From Blepharisma stoltei (Eukaryota > Ciliophora > Heterotrichea > Heterotrichida > Blepharismidae), in the NCBI GenBank assembly GCA_914767885.1, contig CAJZBQ010000038.1, positions 620,001 through 684,000 of the forward strand: a stretch of 64,000 nt of DNA, in the 5' to 3' direction. A program made the position numbers and the translations under genes. Positions 34,433 to 46,400 of this stretch are shown here, one piece after another. How positions within the stretch are numbered: position 1 is the first letter of the stretch; the number at the start of each line of letters is the position of its first letter. Under the pieces are notes generated by a model. That model made no database searches and was not told the DNA's origin. It saw only the letters and a program-made list of their open reading frames with translations.

Positions 34433-35786
34433 TTACTTACAAAAACAGCAAAAAATCTTTTTCAAGCTACTTTTTTTAGTTTTTTCAGTCTGTGTGCATT
34501 TCACTGAGAGCGGGTGTCTTTCTTCTTGTTCAGTCCCATTGTATTCTTCATTGTGTTTTTCTTCATGATGCTCATTAGAATCATTAATTTGATATGAAAT
34601 AAAATTATTGTTACTCATTGAATACATCGAGCTGAATTCTTCTGAGCTTTCAGAACCATGAACGACTTCTTTTAGCTTTCTAGGAGGTTTTCTTTTGTGT
34701 ACTGAAGAGTCCAAAACTGCAGGCTTCCTTTCGTTTTCGTCTTCTGATTGATTTGTAAATTTCATTGCTCATAACTCATTATCGATTTTTCAATCACTTG
34801 AAAAGAAATTAATTATTTTTTTTTAAATTCCTTTTATTTTATATAAAAATATAATTATTTTGCTGATACTATGAAAAGTCATTATCAATTTTTAGTCTAT
34901 TTTTGACAGATTTTCCATTGATATTAATATCTTCAGGAATCGGAATTGTGAAATCAGGATTGCTAAATGAAAACACACTATTATGCCCAAATGACTTAGA
35001 ATTTTGTATCGAGGAAATATTTTCCCCTGAAGGAAAAGCTTGAAATAGCTTCATTTTCTCTGCTTTCGAGCTATCTAATATTTTCAAATCAATTGATGAG
35101 CTAGATATACTTTCCATCACAGAATCTTTAAGTAAATAGCTTACGCCATCCTCTAAGTCGCTGCTTTTCATTTTATTGATAAATCTCCTTAAATCTCTTC
35201 TGATATCCTCCACATTAGACTGAAGCGAATTGGTCATTTCTGGCTTTTCTGTGCTCTGGCTACCTTCAATAGCTGCTTTTAAATGTGAGCTTAAATATCT
35301 TTCCTCGTTTTCCTCTATTTTTCCTTGAGTTACCTCACTTGGTTCCAAGCTTAAAGTCGGTATATAATTCCCAGTGGTCTCTTCCTCCTGAATAGAGGCA
35401 AAAATCCCTTGAAGTTTTGAATTTTTGTTTAAATTGAGCTGAATAAGAGTTGGGATTATCAGAGCTTGTTCTATCTCACTTAAATATTTGACTTTTAGAT
35501 ATCGTTCTTGCTTTAAATAAGTACTATATTGCTAAATAACTCTTACCAAAATCGTAGTCTGGCGTTCCCTTATATCCAAAGCTCATTGTTTTCTATTTTC
35601 ATCCAAAAATGCTTTTAGGTCATAGACCTGCTTTTTTAGCTTCAAACAGTTGAGCACCAGTCTTGCTTTTCTTTGGTCTTTAGCCCGCTGGAGCTCTAAA
35701 GCTTTGGTTTTATTTACATTTTGGGCCTTTTCGATCTGCTTTTTTACCTCTGCTATTTGACGTGTAAGTGTGTCTATGATTGACAT
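34433..35786 (-). CDS. Unknown coiled-coil protein with Cys-rich end, one intron and one IES
   Basis: ATG 35786 to the stop at 34433. A 15-nt intron (35532-35546) and a 73-bp insert (34806-34878) removed leave 1266 bases, 421 residues. The first 70 residues are a coiled coil (TLTRQIAEVKKQIEKAQNVN, LNCLKLKKQVYDLKAFLDEN). The middle is acidic and Ser-rich. The C-terminus ends KKSSLKKIFCCFCK, a basic Cys cluster typical of palmitoylated membrane attachment. UGA is Trp near 35580, 34788 and 34770. No family recognised. It precedes the PKG-like gene's 3' end on the same strand region with 130 bp between. Confidence 0.75.
34806..34878. other. Putative IES with CTTTTCA repeats, not TA-bounded (73 bp)
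   Basis: Repeats (TGAAAAG on plus) at 34799-34805 and 34872-34878. Removal joins IDNDFS to SDWKIDNELWAMKFTNQ and fuses two otherwise separate frames. I found no TA pair that keeps the frame. Confidence 0.7.
35532..35546 (-). other. 15-nt spliceosomal intron
   Basis: GTAAGAGTTATTTAG on the minus strand. Splicing joins QTTIL to QYSTYLKQER; without it the frame meets TAG. Size and ends are those of heterotrich micro-introns. Confidence 0.88.
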
Positions 35787-35916
35787 ATATTTTATTATAC
35801 TGAATAAATATTTTTTTTTTAAAAAAAAATGCTATTCTTTTTCCCCAGGAATGTCAAAATCTTCATCATCAAGGGACTTTTCCATGAAAATTAATTTAAA
35901 ATTATTTCACATAGAA

Positions 35917-38900
35917 CTAGAAATCTTCATCCCAGTTCAAGTTTGACCCAGGCCGCTGCTTAGGTGTGATTGATGGGAAAGCTGAATTAGCCTCCTCTTT
36001 AGATATATAATCATCCAAATTAAAATGTAAAAGACCTGACTGAGCTGATTCTGTCTCAACTATCAAAGGAATTAAAGGTGGCTTTACCTGCTTAGAAAGC
36101 AAATTTTCCCACAAAACAGTGGAAAATCATGAATTTGTTTTTAATTTTTGAATTGACCCTCCATTTCTAAGCGACGGGTTCAGATGAAGCAGCTGCTCAA
36201 CGAAAACTCGTGCAGGCAAGCTTTGGTCAAGTCAAGAAGGGAACATCAAGTTATGGTCCAAAATTTTCTGGTAAATTGCGAAAGGGTCTTCTTCGTCTTC
36301 ACCAAAAGGCACACTCCCACATATAAACTCATATAGAATGATCCCCATGCTTCAATAGTCAACTGGGGTCCCATAGCCTTTCCCAGTGATTATTTCAGGG
36401 GCCATATAGTGTGGAGTCCCTACAATCGTGAAGGTTCGCCCTTGCAAAATCTTAGCAACCCCGAAATCTATTAATTTCGGGTATCCATCATCGTCGACCA
36501 TTATATTTTCAGGTTTCAGGTCTCTATAAACAATATCTCGCTCATGTAAATGTTCTAAAATGACGACTAAACAAGATATATAAAACTTTGCGTCACTTTC
36601 TGATAATAGCCCCATCTGTCTTATGACATCAAACAATTCTTGGCCTCTTACATATTCTGTCAAAAAATAAATGCGTTTTTCGTCTTTAAAAGTCCTTATC
36701 AGCTTCATTATCATTATATGGTCGAGCTGCATCAGGACTTTTCTTTCTAATACCAAATTGTTTTGAATTTGGTATCTGAGGACTTTTTTCCTTTCTACAG
36801 TTTTTAAGGCGTAGCAGGTTTTTTTGGACTTATGCATGACTAAAAATACGATCCCAAACATACCTCTGCCAAGGGTCTTTTTGATGATCAAGTCTTGCAA
36901 ATTGACATTTGTGTCTTGAAGCTGTATTCGTTTGACAAGGAGATTTTTGATGTCATCGTTTATGATGTTTAAAAAATCTTTTTGATGTAAAACCCAGCAG
37001 GTGACTTGGCCTGATGCTTTTATGGAGGCAGTACGGAGGTCGTTGTAAAGGACTGATCTTTCTCCAAAGTAGTCATGCTTTGCTACTGTACGAACTCTTA
37101 CTCCCACTACTTATGAGCGAACAAAATTTTTTTACTCGTTTATAAGGGGTAATTTGCCAACCTATAAAATTTAAAAGGAAAGAGTAGGTTAATTTAGAAT
37201 TCAGGCTGTCAAAAATTAATAAATATAGTTCGAGATTTTTTATATATTCAATAAATTTTACTTGCTTTAGAGGAAAAATTAAATTTCCCAATGGTTTTGC
37301 TCGCCAACAGACCTACAAGTTATATGATTTTTTATTATAGAGGACTTCCATGAATTATGGTAAATAGTGTTTAGGATTATATTAATAATATTTATTATAA
37401 AGATTATACTTCAACTCGCCCTGTTTTTATAATAAAAAGGGAATCCCCAGGGTCGTTTTGTTTAAAAATGAAATCTCCGTCCTGGAATTCTTCTAATTTT
37501 AAACAGTTCATTAGCCGAATGATTTTATCTTGAGACAGGTCTCGAAAAATCTGGACCTTTTTAAGCACAGCCAAAGCTTCATTTTTGTTAATAATTTCAA
37601 TAAACTCCCCACCAATTAAAATTTCAAATTCAGCCCTTGATATAACAGCTATATCAACTTTTCCTTCCGCTATAAGTTCTTCTGGGTAAATTTCATTAAA
37701 ATTTCCAGTTATATCTAAGTCACCTAAACAGCAAAGTGACTCATAGACTTTAGTTCCGGAATGGTTTCTAAGATTTCCTTTTAGTTTTACCCCCCCCCCT
37801 CCGTGAGCGAACAAAAAAATTTTGTTCGCTCACGGAGGGGGGTTTAATTTTTTTTTTTTAAAAAAAATTTATATATAAATTTTATAAAAAATATTTTTTT
37901 CGAAATTTAAAAAAATCCTAATTTGCAAAAATTGGGAAGCAAATATTAATTTAATTTGCAAAATTTATGTTTTTAAAACGCAATTTGTTTAAAATTAAAC
38001 AGAATTAGCTCTAGATTTCATTATACTAATTATCATTTATATATCAAAATTTTTTTCCATTAAAATTTTTTCTATTAAAAAAAAATTTTTGTTCACTCAC
38101 GGAGGGTGGGTTTTTGGTCAAAAAATGGCGATTTTTCTAATGGTTTTGTTCGCTCACGGAGGGGGGGGGGGGGAGTTAGTAAAAATATATAATGCTACCC
38201 CTTTTTCAATGCCTGCATTAATAACAATTTGGCCATGCTGGAAAGTATGGACTCTCATACTCCTAATTATAGATTCAACTTGGTCTCTTGCTAAGATAGA
38301 TTAGATTACGGTGGTTAGTCCCTACTTCATGAAGATCTGTGCATTCCGCAGGCGAACGCCTGCGGGGTGGGCTCCCTCAAAGGCAGCTTGGCCCAGGCCG
38401 AAGCTCCTGGCTTCTAGAGACATTTTCCCTCCTGATCTGGAAAATCAATTTTTTCGGGAACCTCTATTTTAAACCCAATCTCAAAAATTTCCCAACCCTA
38501 GTAGCTTAGGCCAGATCGTTTACCCTTTTAGACTGGAGAGACTAGCCCTGATATCTTCGTCTAGACTGTCTTCCCTGTTTTTCCCGGATAGTCTCTGAGG
38601 GAAACTCAATGCGCTTGCACAAATTCAGGATAGGTCTTAAAAGCAGCTTAGGTAGCTGCTTCACACAAGTCTCATATCTTATCCTATGTATTGTTCCTAT
38701 CGCACATCATCATACACATTTTTTATAATAATGCGGGTTTTCTTGTGTTATCGCCCCCCCCTAAAGCTGCCTATACAACCTGGCTGTCTTTTCGGTTTCA
38801 TTTCTCAACCGATGCATCGATTCTTTCATGCTCAGCTCCTTTCACCAAAATCTCGTCCGGATATTATAAGAACAACCCCCACGAAAAGCAAGGGACACTT

Positions 38901-40387
38901 GTCGCTGGCCATTTTTATGTATACACTTGGTTTCTTGTTAATTGTGAAATATAAGGGCTTCTTTCCAGTGCAATTCGTTGTGTATTTATGTAAAATTTTT
39001 AATAGAAAATAGGTCAATTATATAAGACAATCAATTCTTATTTTATATAGAAAAAAAAATGATAGCTTGTATAATATTATTTTGTATTTTTATTGAAAAA
39101 ATATAAATAATGTGTTGGAGCTTGCTGCCCAGCACTTTTGTTAAAGAGTCTCTCCCAATTGCTAACTCCTCCCCATTATATTGGAACAAAATATAGGAAA
39201 TCTCCATTTTTTAGGAACTTTAACCCATACATTAAATTGACGTGGTGAATCAACCCACCCTCTTAATTCCTGTAGGCGGCATCCGAAAGGGCTTTGGGGT
39301 ACTTTGAGGAAGGGAGGCTGGTGTTCGATATCCGTGTCCGGCTAGGTTTTTCTTGATTTGGTGAAGCGCAATGTCAGTTGGCCGACCGCAGTGCTTAAAA
39401 GGAGGAGTAAGCACTTAACCTGAGTAATTGCAATAACTGTTGCAGTTCGTACACAGTTATGAAGTAAAGCTTGCTCTCCAAAATAATCTCCTCTTCCCAT
39501 GCTTCTTATTTCTTGCCCCTCCTTCACACAAGAAACCGTTCCTTCCTTAATAAGGTAAAACAAGTCTCCAGGCTCGCCTTCGTTTACAATCCTCTGCTGT
39601 GGATAAAATGCATGTGTTGATAGAGAGCTAACCAGCGCATCTCTTTGTTGTACAGTTAAAATTTGGAAAATTGGCACAGTCTCAATAAAATTGAGATTTT
39701 CTTGATAATTCATGGAATTCAGTTGCTCTAGTGTCGTTCTAAATGTTTGTCGGTCAACACCTCAAAGAACTGTTTTTTCTATTGTCTTTATAGTCGCACT
39801 TCTTGGGGTGTCATGGAGAAGTGCAAGTTCTCCAAACGAGTCCCCTGGCTTTAGGATTTTTGTCAAAGTTCCATTGATAATTACTTGCAGCTTGCCTGAA
39901 GCCACAACAAAAAAATTGCCTCCAGGCTGGTCTTGCATAAATACTATTGCATCAGGGCTCAAAGCGTAATGCTTCATTTTGCCTATTATAAAATCGAGCT
40001 GATCCTCAGTCAAGCTATTGAAAATAAAGTGTTTACTCAGGGCATATTTAATATTATCCACTTCTCTTCTTGTTTTATCTTTATCGGTCACCACTGCTGT
40101 CGGAGCATCTAAAGTGATTTCTTCTTCTAGCCGAGAATCGAAAGCAGATCCTTTCTTTTTAAAAAGTTTCCTCGCTCCACTGTTTTCAAATGTATTAAGA
40201 CTGATTTTCTGTTCTTCTTGCACTAGCACTGTGCTAAATCTCCTTTATAAAAATTTTTTAAAATTTTAACACCTTAACACCCTAACACCCTATAATTTTT
40301 TTAAATAAAATTTACTCTTTTTAAACTAGAGAGGTTAAGCAAGCTTCTTGAATCGACTGAATGTATTGACGGCTTTGCAATTGACAT
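35917..40387 (-). CDS. Cyclic-nucleotide-dependent protein kinase (PKG-like), six inserts
   Basis: N-terminus MSIAKPSIHSVDSRSLLNLS at 40387, stop TAG at 35917. Removing 40237-40328, 39165-39409, 38985-39103, 38295-38941, 37790-38178 and 37101-37408 yields four consecutive cyclic-nucleotide-binding domains (e.g. FGELALLHDTPRSATI, FGEQALLHNCVRTATV, ...FGERSVLYNDLRTASI) and an AGC kinase: GRGMFGIVFLV, YALKTV, YRDLKPEN, DFGVAK, VGTPHYMAPE, WSMGIILYEFICGSVPFG. Four CNB domains plus kinase is the PKG plan of alveolates. One base is left over at the 37790-38178 junction (third CNB), so that join is not exact. A tiny frame MEKSLDDEDFDIPGEKE just downstream (about 35835-35885) could be an extra end exon. 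Confidence 0.87.
37101..37408. other. IES in the PKG-like gene (308 bp), diverged MITE A
   Basis: Between TA 37099-37100 and TA 37407-37408. Removal gives GRVEVRVRTVAKHDYFGE. Ends: TACTCCCACTACTTATGAGC-GAAC on the left; CCAATGGTTTTGCTCGCC near the right. Confidence 0.85.
37790..38178 (+). mobile_element. MITE family A in the PKG-like gene (389 bp)
   Basis: Complete: left C-run, TCCGTGAGCGAAC hairpin, body, then two right arms (GTTCACTCACGGAGG and GTTCGCTCACGGAGG) separated by GGTCAAAAAATGGCGATTTT. TA at 37788-37789 and 38177-38178. Removal leaves the two coding parts one base out of frame. Confidence 0.9.
38295..38941 (-). mobile_element. SINE-like retroposon in the PKG-like gene
   Basis: 647 bp with imperfect duplications TCTCTTGCTAA (38284-38294) and TTTCTTGTTAA (38931-38941). 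On the minus strand it begins ATAAAAATGGCCAGCG and ends in GTAATCTAATCTATC, the family tail. Removal gives SPYISQL-(A/T)RDQVESI in frame. Confidence 0.72.
38985..39103. other. IES in the PKG-like gene (119 bp)
   Basis: Between TA 38983-38984 and TA 39102-39103. Removal gives KLQHIIYTQRIALERSPYIS, a plausible CNB linker. Confidence 0.8.
39165..39409. other. IES in the PKG-like gene (245 bp), MITE-B-like ends
   Basis: Between TA 39163-39164 and TA 39408-39409. Removal gives TQVKCLAIGRDSLTKVLGSK. The left end CTCCTCCCCATTATATTGGA-ACAAAAT resembles family B; the right half is GC-rich (GGCGGCATCCGAAAGG). Confidence 0.82.
40237..40328. other. Short IES carrying telomere-like repeats (92 bp)
   Basis: Between TA 40235-40236 and TA 40327-40328. 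Removal joins MSIAKP...LLNLS to STVLVQEEQKI, giving the PKG-like gene its only ATG. Inside, 40272-40294 reads CCTTAACACCCTAACACCC-TATA on plus. Confidence 0.82.
40272..40294. repeat. Interstitial telomere-like tract (CCCTAACA-type)
   Basis: About two and a half units of CCCTAACA, one with a C-to-T change. The 8-mer matches the heterotrich telomere repeat as I know it. It is internal, flanked by AT-rich sequence. Confidence 0.75.
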
Positions 40388-40473
40388 ACAAACTCCCATT
40401 TATTAATTTTTCATAATAGAAAAAACATATATTCCATTTTTTATCTCAAAATTTTAGATATCCAACTGTACAG

Positions 40474-43284
40474 CTAAATTACCCGTGCTAGGTCTTTTAT
40501 AGTAGCTCGAGGTCGGATATGTATCACGCACTTTTCTTCCACATAAGGTCTTCCAGCTGTTTCAGGTCTCAATGGTGCAGGCGTTATATTAGCAATGCTC
40601 AAAGATCCTCGCTGTCGTAAAAATTCCCCTTGCACAATTTCTGATGTTTGTGGCCTTATTACATTAAAATAGCTTCTTGGTACAACGGGTTCATCATTGC
40701 ATGGTGTTTCATCCTCATCAGCAATTTTAGACACATTCATACGTGGCCTTTGTGTTTCATTTGCTACCGTTTCAGGTCTATCTTTAAAACTGAAATAACT
40801 TCTATGGTTTCCTTGAGTCATAGGCCTTACATTAGATACAATATTTTCAGGGGCAAGCTGCATTCTTAATTGCGACTTAAATGTTGTTTCAGGCGGCTGA
40901 GACAAAACCCTAGACAATTGATGTGTTTCTTGAGAAATTTTAGTTGTGCTTTCATTTGTTGTGATATTTGTGGATAAGATAGAATTTTCAGTTTTGTAAC
41001 AATTGCGAGGATCTGGCTGCATGATCGGTTTTCTGTAAAGTTTTTTTATAAATAATGGGACTTCTGTTAGCGCTTCTTTAATTTCAGGCCTTTTGTAGCT
41101 GTTTTTATCAAGAAACTTCATTATAAAGCTTACTAATTTCGGAGAATATCTCGCAGGCAGCTGCCGAGGTGCTTTATTCAGAATATTATACCCAAGAGTA
41201 ATCAAATTATCTCCTAAAAAGGGCAAATCCAATGCAGCAATATTATAAAGCACACAGCCTATAGCTCATATATCAGCTTTATTCCCATAAGGGTGCCTTC
41301 TTACCTGTTCAGGACTGAGGTAAAGTGGAGTTCCTACGATTGACGTATGCATCTGCTTCGTCCTTGTCATTTTTGACAATCCTAAATCTCCTATTTTTAT
41401 CCTTTTCTCATAATAATTAATATGGTTGCGACAAAATATGTCCTTACTGACGATGCACCACTGAGCACCACAATGGCTTTATAGACTAGGCTCTTTTATT
41501 CTAACACTAAAGTGCGCTGTATATTTGCCGTATGGTGGGTGGCTTTGGGAGTCAGCTGGTGGCCATTCTAGTCCAAGTATAGTTACCCGGAATGGTTTTT
41601 TAGCCAAAGTTCTTTTTTCCTGCCGGTTTCGGGGGCGTGGCTCTTTTCCTGGGTTTCACCCCTTCCTCAAGGTAGCCGAGAGGAGGTTTTGGGCTACCTT
41701 TGCCTCCATGTCACCTCAAGACGCTCAGCACAGAGGAGTTTTTCTAGCCCATCGTCGAGACTCAAGAAAGACTAGTGCAGACCCAACCCTGAGGAGACCA
41801 CTGCAAACCGCTGCTACCTCTGGCTAGTGGAGGTCCAGTGTTCGAAGCGTACAGAGATATCAAATCTGTAAGATCTAAAGACTCTTAATTTAATTTTCTC
41901 ATTGTCCAGAAAGATATTCATGCATTTTATATCCCTATGCAGGATATTGTTGGAATGAAGATAATTAACTGCCAGACAAATTTCGTATGCTCATGTCCAT
42001 AATTGGCTTTCATCAATTCCTTTACGTTTTTCTTTTGTTTTCGAGATAAAGCTTTGTAAATCGCCACCAGATGCATATTCCATGAGGATGAATAGCGTTT
42101 CGTCCTTTATTATGCTGTTATAGTAACGGATTATACTGTTTTATTATGATTTTTTAGTAAATTTTATATACAAAAATAAGGGTGTTAGCCTAGAATAAAA
42201 TTAACGATGACCCCCCCTCAATCTTCATGTCTATTGCAAATTTTTTATTATAAAATTTTATATAAAAAAAAATAAATTTTCACGCCTCTTGAAACCAATT
42301 ATATACATTAAAATGTGACACGTGCCAAAACTGCCCTCTTGGCGCAGCAGTCCAGACCTTATGGCTACGGCGAACTGGGACGGACTCCGAGCCGAGAATC
42401 AGACGCAGGCTCAAGAAGTGTGTATCCGGGTAGGTTTTGGCTGCTTTCCTGTGGTTGAAAATGGAGGGGCTCAACAACGTCCTTTGGATCCGAGGACCCA
42501 TGGGCATTCCCTCTACCGAGAAACTGGGGGTTTCGGCCCAGGCCACAGGGGAACAGTCTTTTTCCTGTAGCTATCGAAGGAAGGCTCTTTGGCACCTGAT
42601 AGACTCCAAGGATCCATGGAATCAAGCTACTCCAATCGCCTATAGCAGGGCCGCAGAAATCCACAGGTCACCCACTCAAGACTGAAGCCGCAAGGAGGAG
42701 ACAGAAGGTGCCGGAAGAGCACTCGCAAGAGTGATAGACTCTCTGGGCTGGAGTCGAAAAGCGTTAGAACCTCCAGTACGGGAGGTCTTTGGTGACTGCG
42801 TCACCAATATGGCTAGCGCCTTCTGTAATAATCCTAATCCTCTTGCAACAAATTTTCGATGCGCATCTTAAATTTTCCCGTCCTTTTTAGCTAGATAAGT
42901 TTAATAAAATGGCGAGCGATGGCAATAGCCGTCCAAATCTCGATGAGAAGGCCTACAGCAGCGCTGTTTTATGGTTTTTTTTGAGAAACTCACCTAGAGA
43001 AAACTGCATTAATTTTTTTTATAAAAATGTTGTGTTGCAATAGGCATGAAGATTTTTTCGAAGAAGATTGAGGGGGGGGGTCATCGTTATATGTGCTCAT
43101 GACTAACCGTGCTCAAAATTTCTACTTCTTTTTCTGCTTTATTTTGCTTATTTTTCGACAGATTTGAAAGATCAATTGCTTTTATTACATAAAACCTACC
43201 ATTTCCTTGGTGCTGTACTTTGTACACAATCCCTGAAGTGCCTCTGCCTAGTTCTTTTACAACTGCAACACCTAATTCTTCCAT
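40474..43284 (-). CDS. NEK-like protein kinase, two large inserts
   Basis: ATG 43284, TAG 40474. Without 41412-41902 and 42134-43091 the frame is 1362 bases, 453 residues. Kinase domain: [75 protein letters not shown] (DLG in place of DFG, common in NEKs), [22 protein letters not shown]. The C-terminal 170 residues are Ser/Thr/Gln-rich and probably disordered. UGA is Trp at TWAYEI and DIWAIG. NEK kinases act on microtubules and cilia; the specific role is unknown. It lies 86 bp downstream of the PKG-like start and 160 bp from the flippase end. Confidence 0.88.
41412..41902 (+). mobile_element. SINE-like retroposon in the NEK catalytic region
   Basis: 491 bp between TTTTCTCAT copies (41403-41411 and 41894-41902). 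Precise removal gives [17 protein letters not shown]. 5' motif TTAATATGGTTGCG, 3' tail CTTAATTTAATTTT. GC-rich core with GTGTTCGAAGC near 41838, a B-box-like sequence. The duplication has no TA. Confidence 0.8.
42202..43089. mobile_element. MITE family C split by a retroposon
   Basis: Inverted ends TAACGATGACCCCCCCTCAA-TCTTC with CTATTGCAA further in, at both sides. Without the nested retroposon it is about 335 bp. C-run ends as in families A and B but otherwise different. Confidence 0.8.
42301..42854 (+). mobile_element. SINE-like retroposon nested in MITE C
   Basis: 554 bp, duplications CCTCTTGAAACCAATT (42285-42300) and CCTCTTGCAACAAATT (42839-42854). 5' ATACATTAAAATGTGACACG, 3' TAATAATCCTAATCC. 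It is the same element as 53837-54394, with a shared ACCTCC-AGTA-CGGGAGGTC hairpin near the 3' end. Confidence 0.88.
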
Positions 43285-43443
43285 ATAGCGTAACTTATAT
43301 TAATATTTTTATTTTATCATTACTCTTTAACTCCATTATTAAGTGGCCTTGTGGATACTCCTGTGCTATAATAAGCAGTAGACATAAAAAAAAAACTCCA
43401 AACGGTAAAAGATACTAATTTTTCCTATAAAAGTGACTGTAAT

Positions 43444-46400
43444 TTATCTTTGGCTATTTTTTCCTACCCCTATAATAAGGGCGTCATTTTCATTTTTTTT
43501 GTTTTCCTCAATTGGCTCTATTTTATCAGTATTCTTAGTCAGCTTATCAGCCAACGTCGGATGATAAAGCTTCATATAGCAATGGACGATATATAAAGGG
43601 ACAACACAAATTCCAGTCGATAAAATAATCCCGCTCCAAAAGCTCATGGTTGAAAAATAGTCAGCTGTGCTTGCGAAGACCCAGGCATCAGGAACATTGT
43701 CATAAATAAACACAAAGGTGGGGCAGTATAAGATGAAGCCAAGACCCCATATGACAAAATGCTGAAACCAGGTCCAATAATGCATATAAATTATGAGGAC
43801 AAAGTTGACTATACAGACGACTGACGTGTACATGCATACACTTAAAGCCCAGTGACCTTCAGTTGCGCCTCAGTCATTCATAGCTTGTTTATAGTAAATT
43901 CAGCTTGGGATTATATAGACAACTAGGCTGCAAAAAATACCATATAGTAGCCAAATAATGAATTTTACAAGAGTTAGAGGCTGCTGAGTCTTGGTTTCCA
44001 AGTACAGTTGAGGCCAAAAGTTCTTGATTCTAGGATTTATACGATAATTTACATCTTGGTCCCACAATGAGTACATAACAATCCCAGCAGCTGTGGTAAC
44101 TGAATTAAATAGCAATAAATATCAGTCATCCCAAACTGTTTGTCCACTATACCCATTTCTAGTGCCAAAATATAGCTGTACTAATGTGAAAGAAATATTT
44201 TTGTAAAAAAAATAAAGGACGTAAAACCCTATTCTCCTTAAATTTCACCTACCATGCACAAACATAAGATGCCTTAGATGTCGGAATTCACAAATAGCGA
44301 AATCGCTACAGTCTGCAGCTTGGTGGCCTTCTTTGCCAAAAATTCCTATACCTATGTGAGCGGCTTGGATCATGGAGACGTCGTTTCCTCCATCTCCAAT
44401 TGCTAGGGTAACTGCATGTGGCTGGTGGATTTTTATGAATTTCACGACTTCAGCTTTTTGCTTGGGGTTTGAGCGGCAACAGATTACAGATTTGCTGGCT
44501 TGACAGAGGCTGAAAAAGTTAGGGTGTTTTAGACAGGTGGCTAAAGCGTCGCCTTCTATTATTAAAGCAATTGAGTTTTGTTGAGTTTTAAAGCTAGGAA
44601 ATAGGCCGGGGGAAATATCTTTATTGATATTGGCTAAGGATTTTTCGATATCTTCTTCTTTTTGGTTAAGAATATAATAAGTTGCCCAGTTTTGGTTCAG
44701 CAAATTGCAAGCATATGCAATATTTTCAGCAGTCTCCACCTTATCTCCAGTCAACATCCAAACCTTCATATTAGCATCTGTAAACTCTTTGATTGCTTTT
44801 GGGACACTTTTCTGTAGCCTATCCTCCACAGCTGTAGCACCAAGCAAAAAAATATCCTGTTCAATTTCTTCTGCTAGTGCTGCCAAGTTCTGTGCCTGTG
44901 CTTCCCCAAAGCTGCATTTTTCTGTCTTATATTTCCCAAACCACTCTTGGAAATCTTCTTCATTAATCACTTTAAAACCTACACAAAGCGTCCTTAATCC
45001 TTTTCTACAAAACTTGCTTAATGCAGCTTTTGTATTATCAAGATATGGGATTTCGTTGACTGAGTAGTCCAATCTTTCTTCAATAACAGTATCAGCTCCT
45101 TTTATATACAACCTTATAGAAAAATCTTTAGGATGCCTTACAATGACTGACATCCTTTTCCTTTCTGCAGTAAAATCATTTATCGCTAGAATTTCAAACA
45201 TCCTGTTTTCCCCTTTGCAATTCGTCAAGATAGAGTCCGCAGTTCTTTCTAAAAAGACGTAGCCAATCTCTTTTGCGGCATCTACCAATGTGACTTCATC
45301 AGGACTGGAGCCTAAATATTGGATTTCGTCGCCTTCTTTGTATTCAGAAACCACGTCATTGCATACTAGTAGTGCTGTTAAAAATTCATCAATATAATCA
45401 GATATATTAGTCAGTCTAACAGTTTCTGTGATTATTTCTAAACATTGGCTGCTATCTGATTTTTTTAGGTCACTTATAATCCCACTCACGTCAAAGCTCC
45501 ACAAAACGTCATTTCCTTTGATTGCTCTAGTAGGGTTTCCTATAGGTGTATAGGAAACGCTAAAAGACCTATCCAGGTGTTCTTCTTTATTTACCGAAAA
45601 ACTCTCACTTCTCTTAATTTCCTCATTAATTTCAAATTTCGTCATAATTTTCGGAGAATCTGAAAAATCACCATATACAGCCCCACCAATTGCACAGCCT
45701 TTAAACTCCATTGTATTTGAAGTCAAAGTGCCAGTTTTATCACAAAACACATAATCTACATTCCCTAGCTCTTCTAAAATATTCAATGAATACACCCTTG
45801 CACATCTGTCTTGCTCCTCACTATACATTTTCAAATCAATCTGTATAAAAAAAGCTGCAATGAACTTGACGAGCTCTAGTGTCACAATAATAGAAATCGG
45901 AATCAGAGAATTTAACAATATAAAATAGCTCATATAAGACAAAACTATTACTTTCCCTGTAGAAGTGTCATAATCCTGGAACAAGTAGTCTTCGTCCTCA
46001 TGGTCAGACACAAATGAAGACGCTGAAATGCAGGCAAAAACACACAGTCCGACCTGTATAAGGAGCTGAATAACGACGATGTTGTTCATAATAGTTTCGT
46101 ATTTGCTTCTTTTAAAAGGCGCATGTCGCTGATTCATCATTATTTTGGTGTTCATCCCGGCGTAGACTACAAGACCAATTACATAGCTGGTGTTCCTTAA
46201 GTTTGAGCCTCTCAGTAAAAGCTGCTTGGCGTCGAGTCAATAGCTTTGATCATTTATTTCAATTTTCCCTGCAAAGGTGGAAAGACGGTAGTCAGGTGGG
46301 TTTACAGTGATTTTTATGCTGCCCTGACGGGTAACAAGCTTTTCAGTCTCAAAAAGCCCGACTGTGGCGGTTAAGGCTTGCCTTGTTTTTAAATTTTGTT

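Larger units (their letters stand above)
42134..43091. other. Large IES in the NEK gene (958 bp)
   Basis: Between TA 42132-42133 and TA 43090-43091. Removal gives [14 protein letters not shown]. It contains MITE C (42202-43089) plus about 70 bp of unrelated sequence on the left. Cutting at the MITE ends alone would leave a stop. Confidence 0.85.

Noticed and set aside
38230-38250. Possible 15-nt intron GTCCATACTTTCCAG on the minus strand in the PKG-like gene
   Set aside because: The sequence codes through in frame with typical CNB sequence and splicing it does not cure the one-base mismatch.
38686-39012. 108-codon plus-strand frame
   Set aside because: Spans the retroposon 38295-38941 and an IES in the PKG-like gene; antisense to coding sequence.
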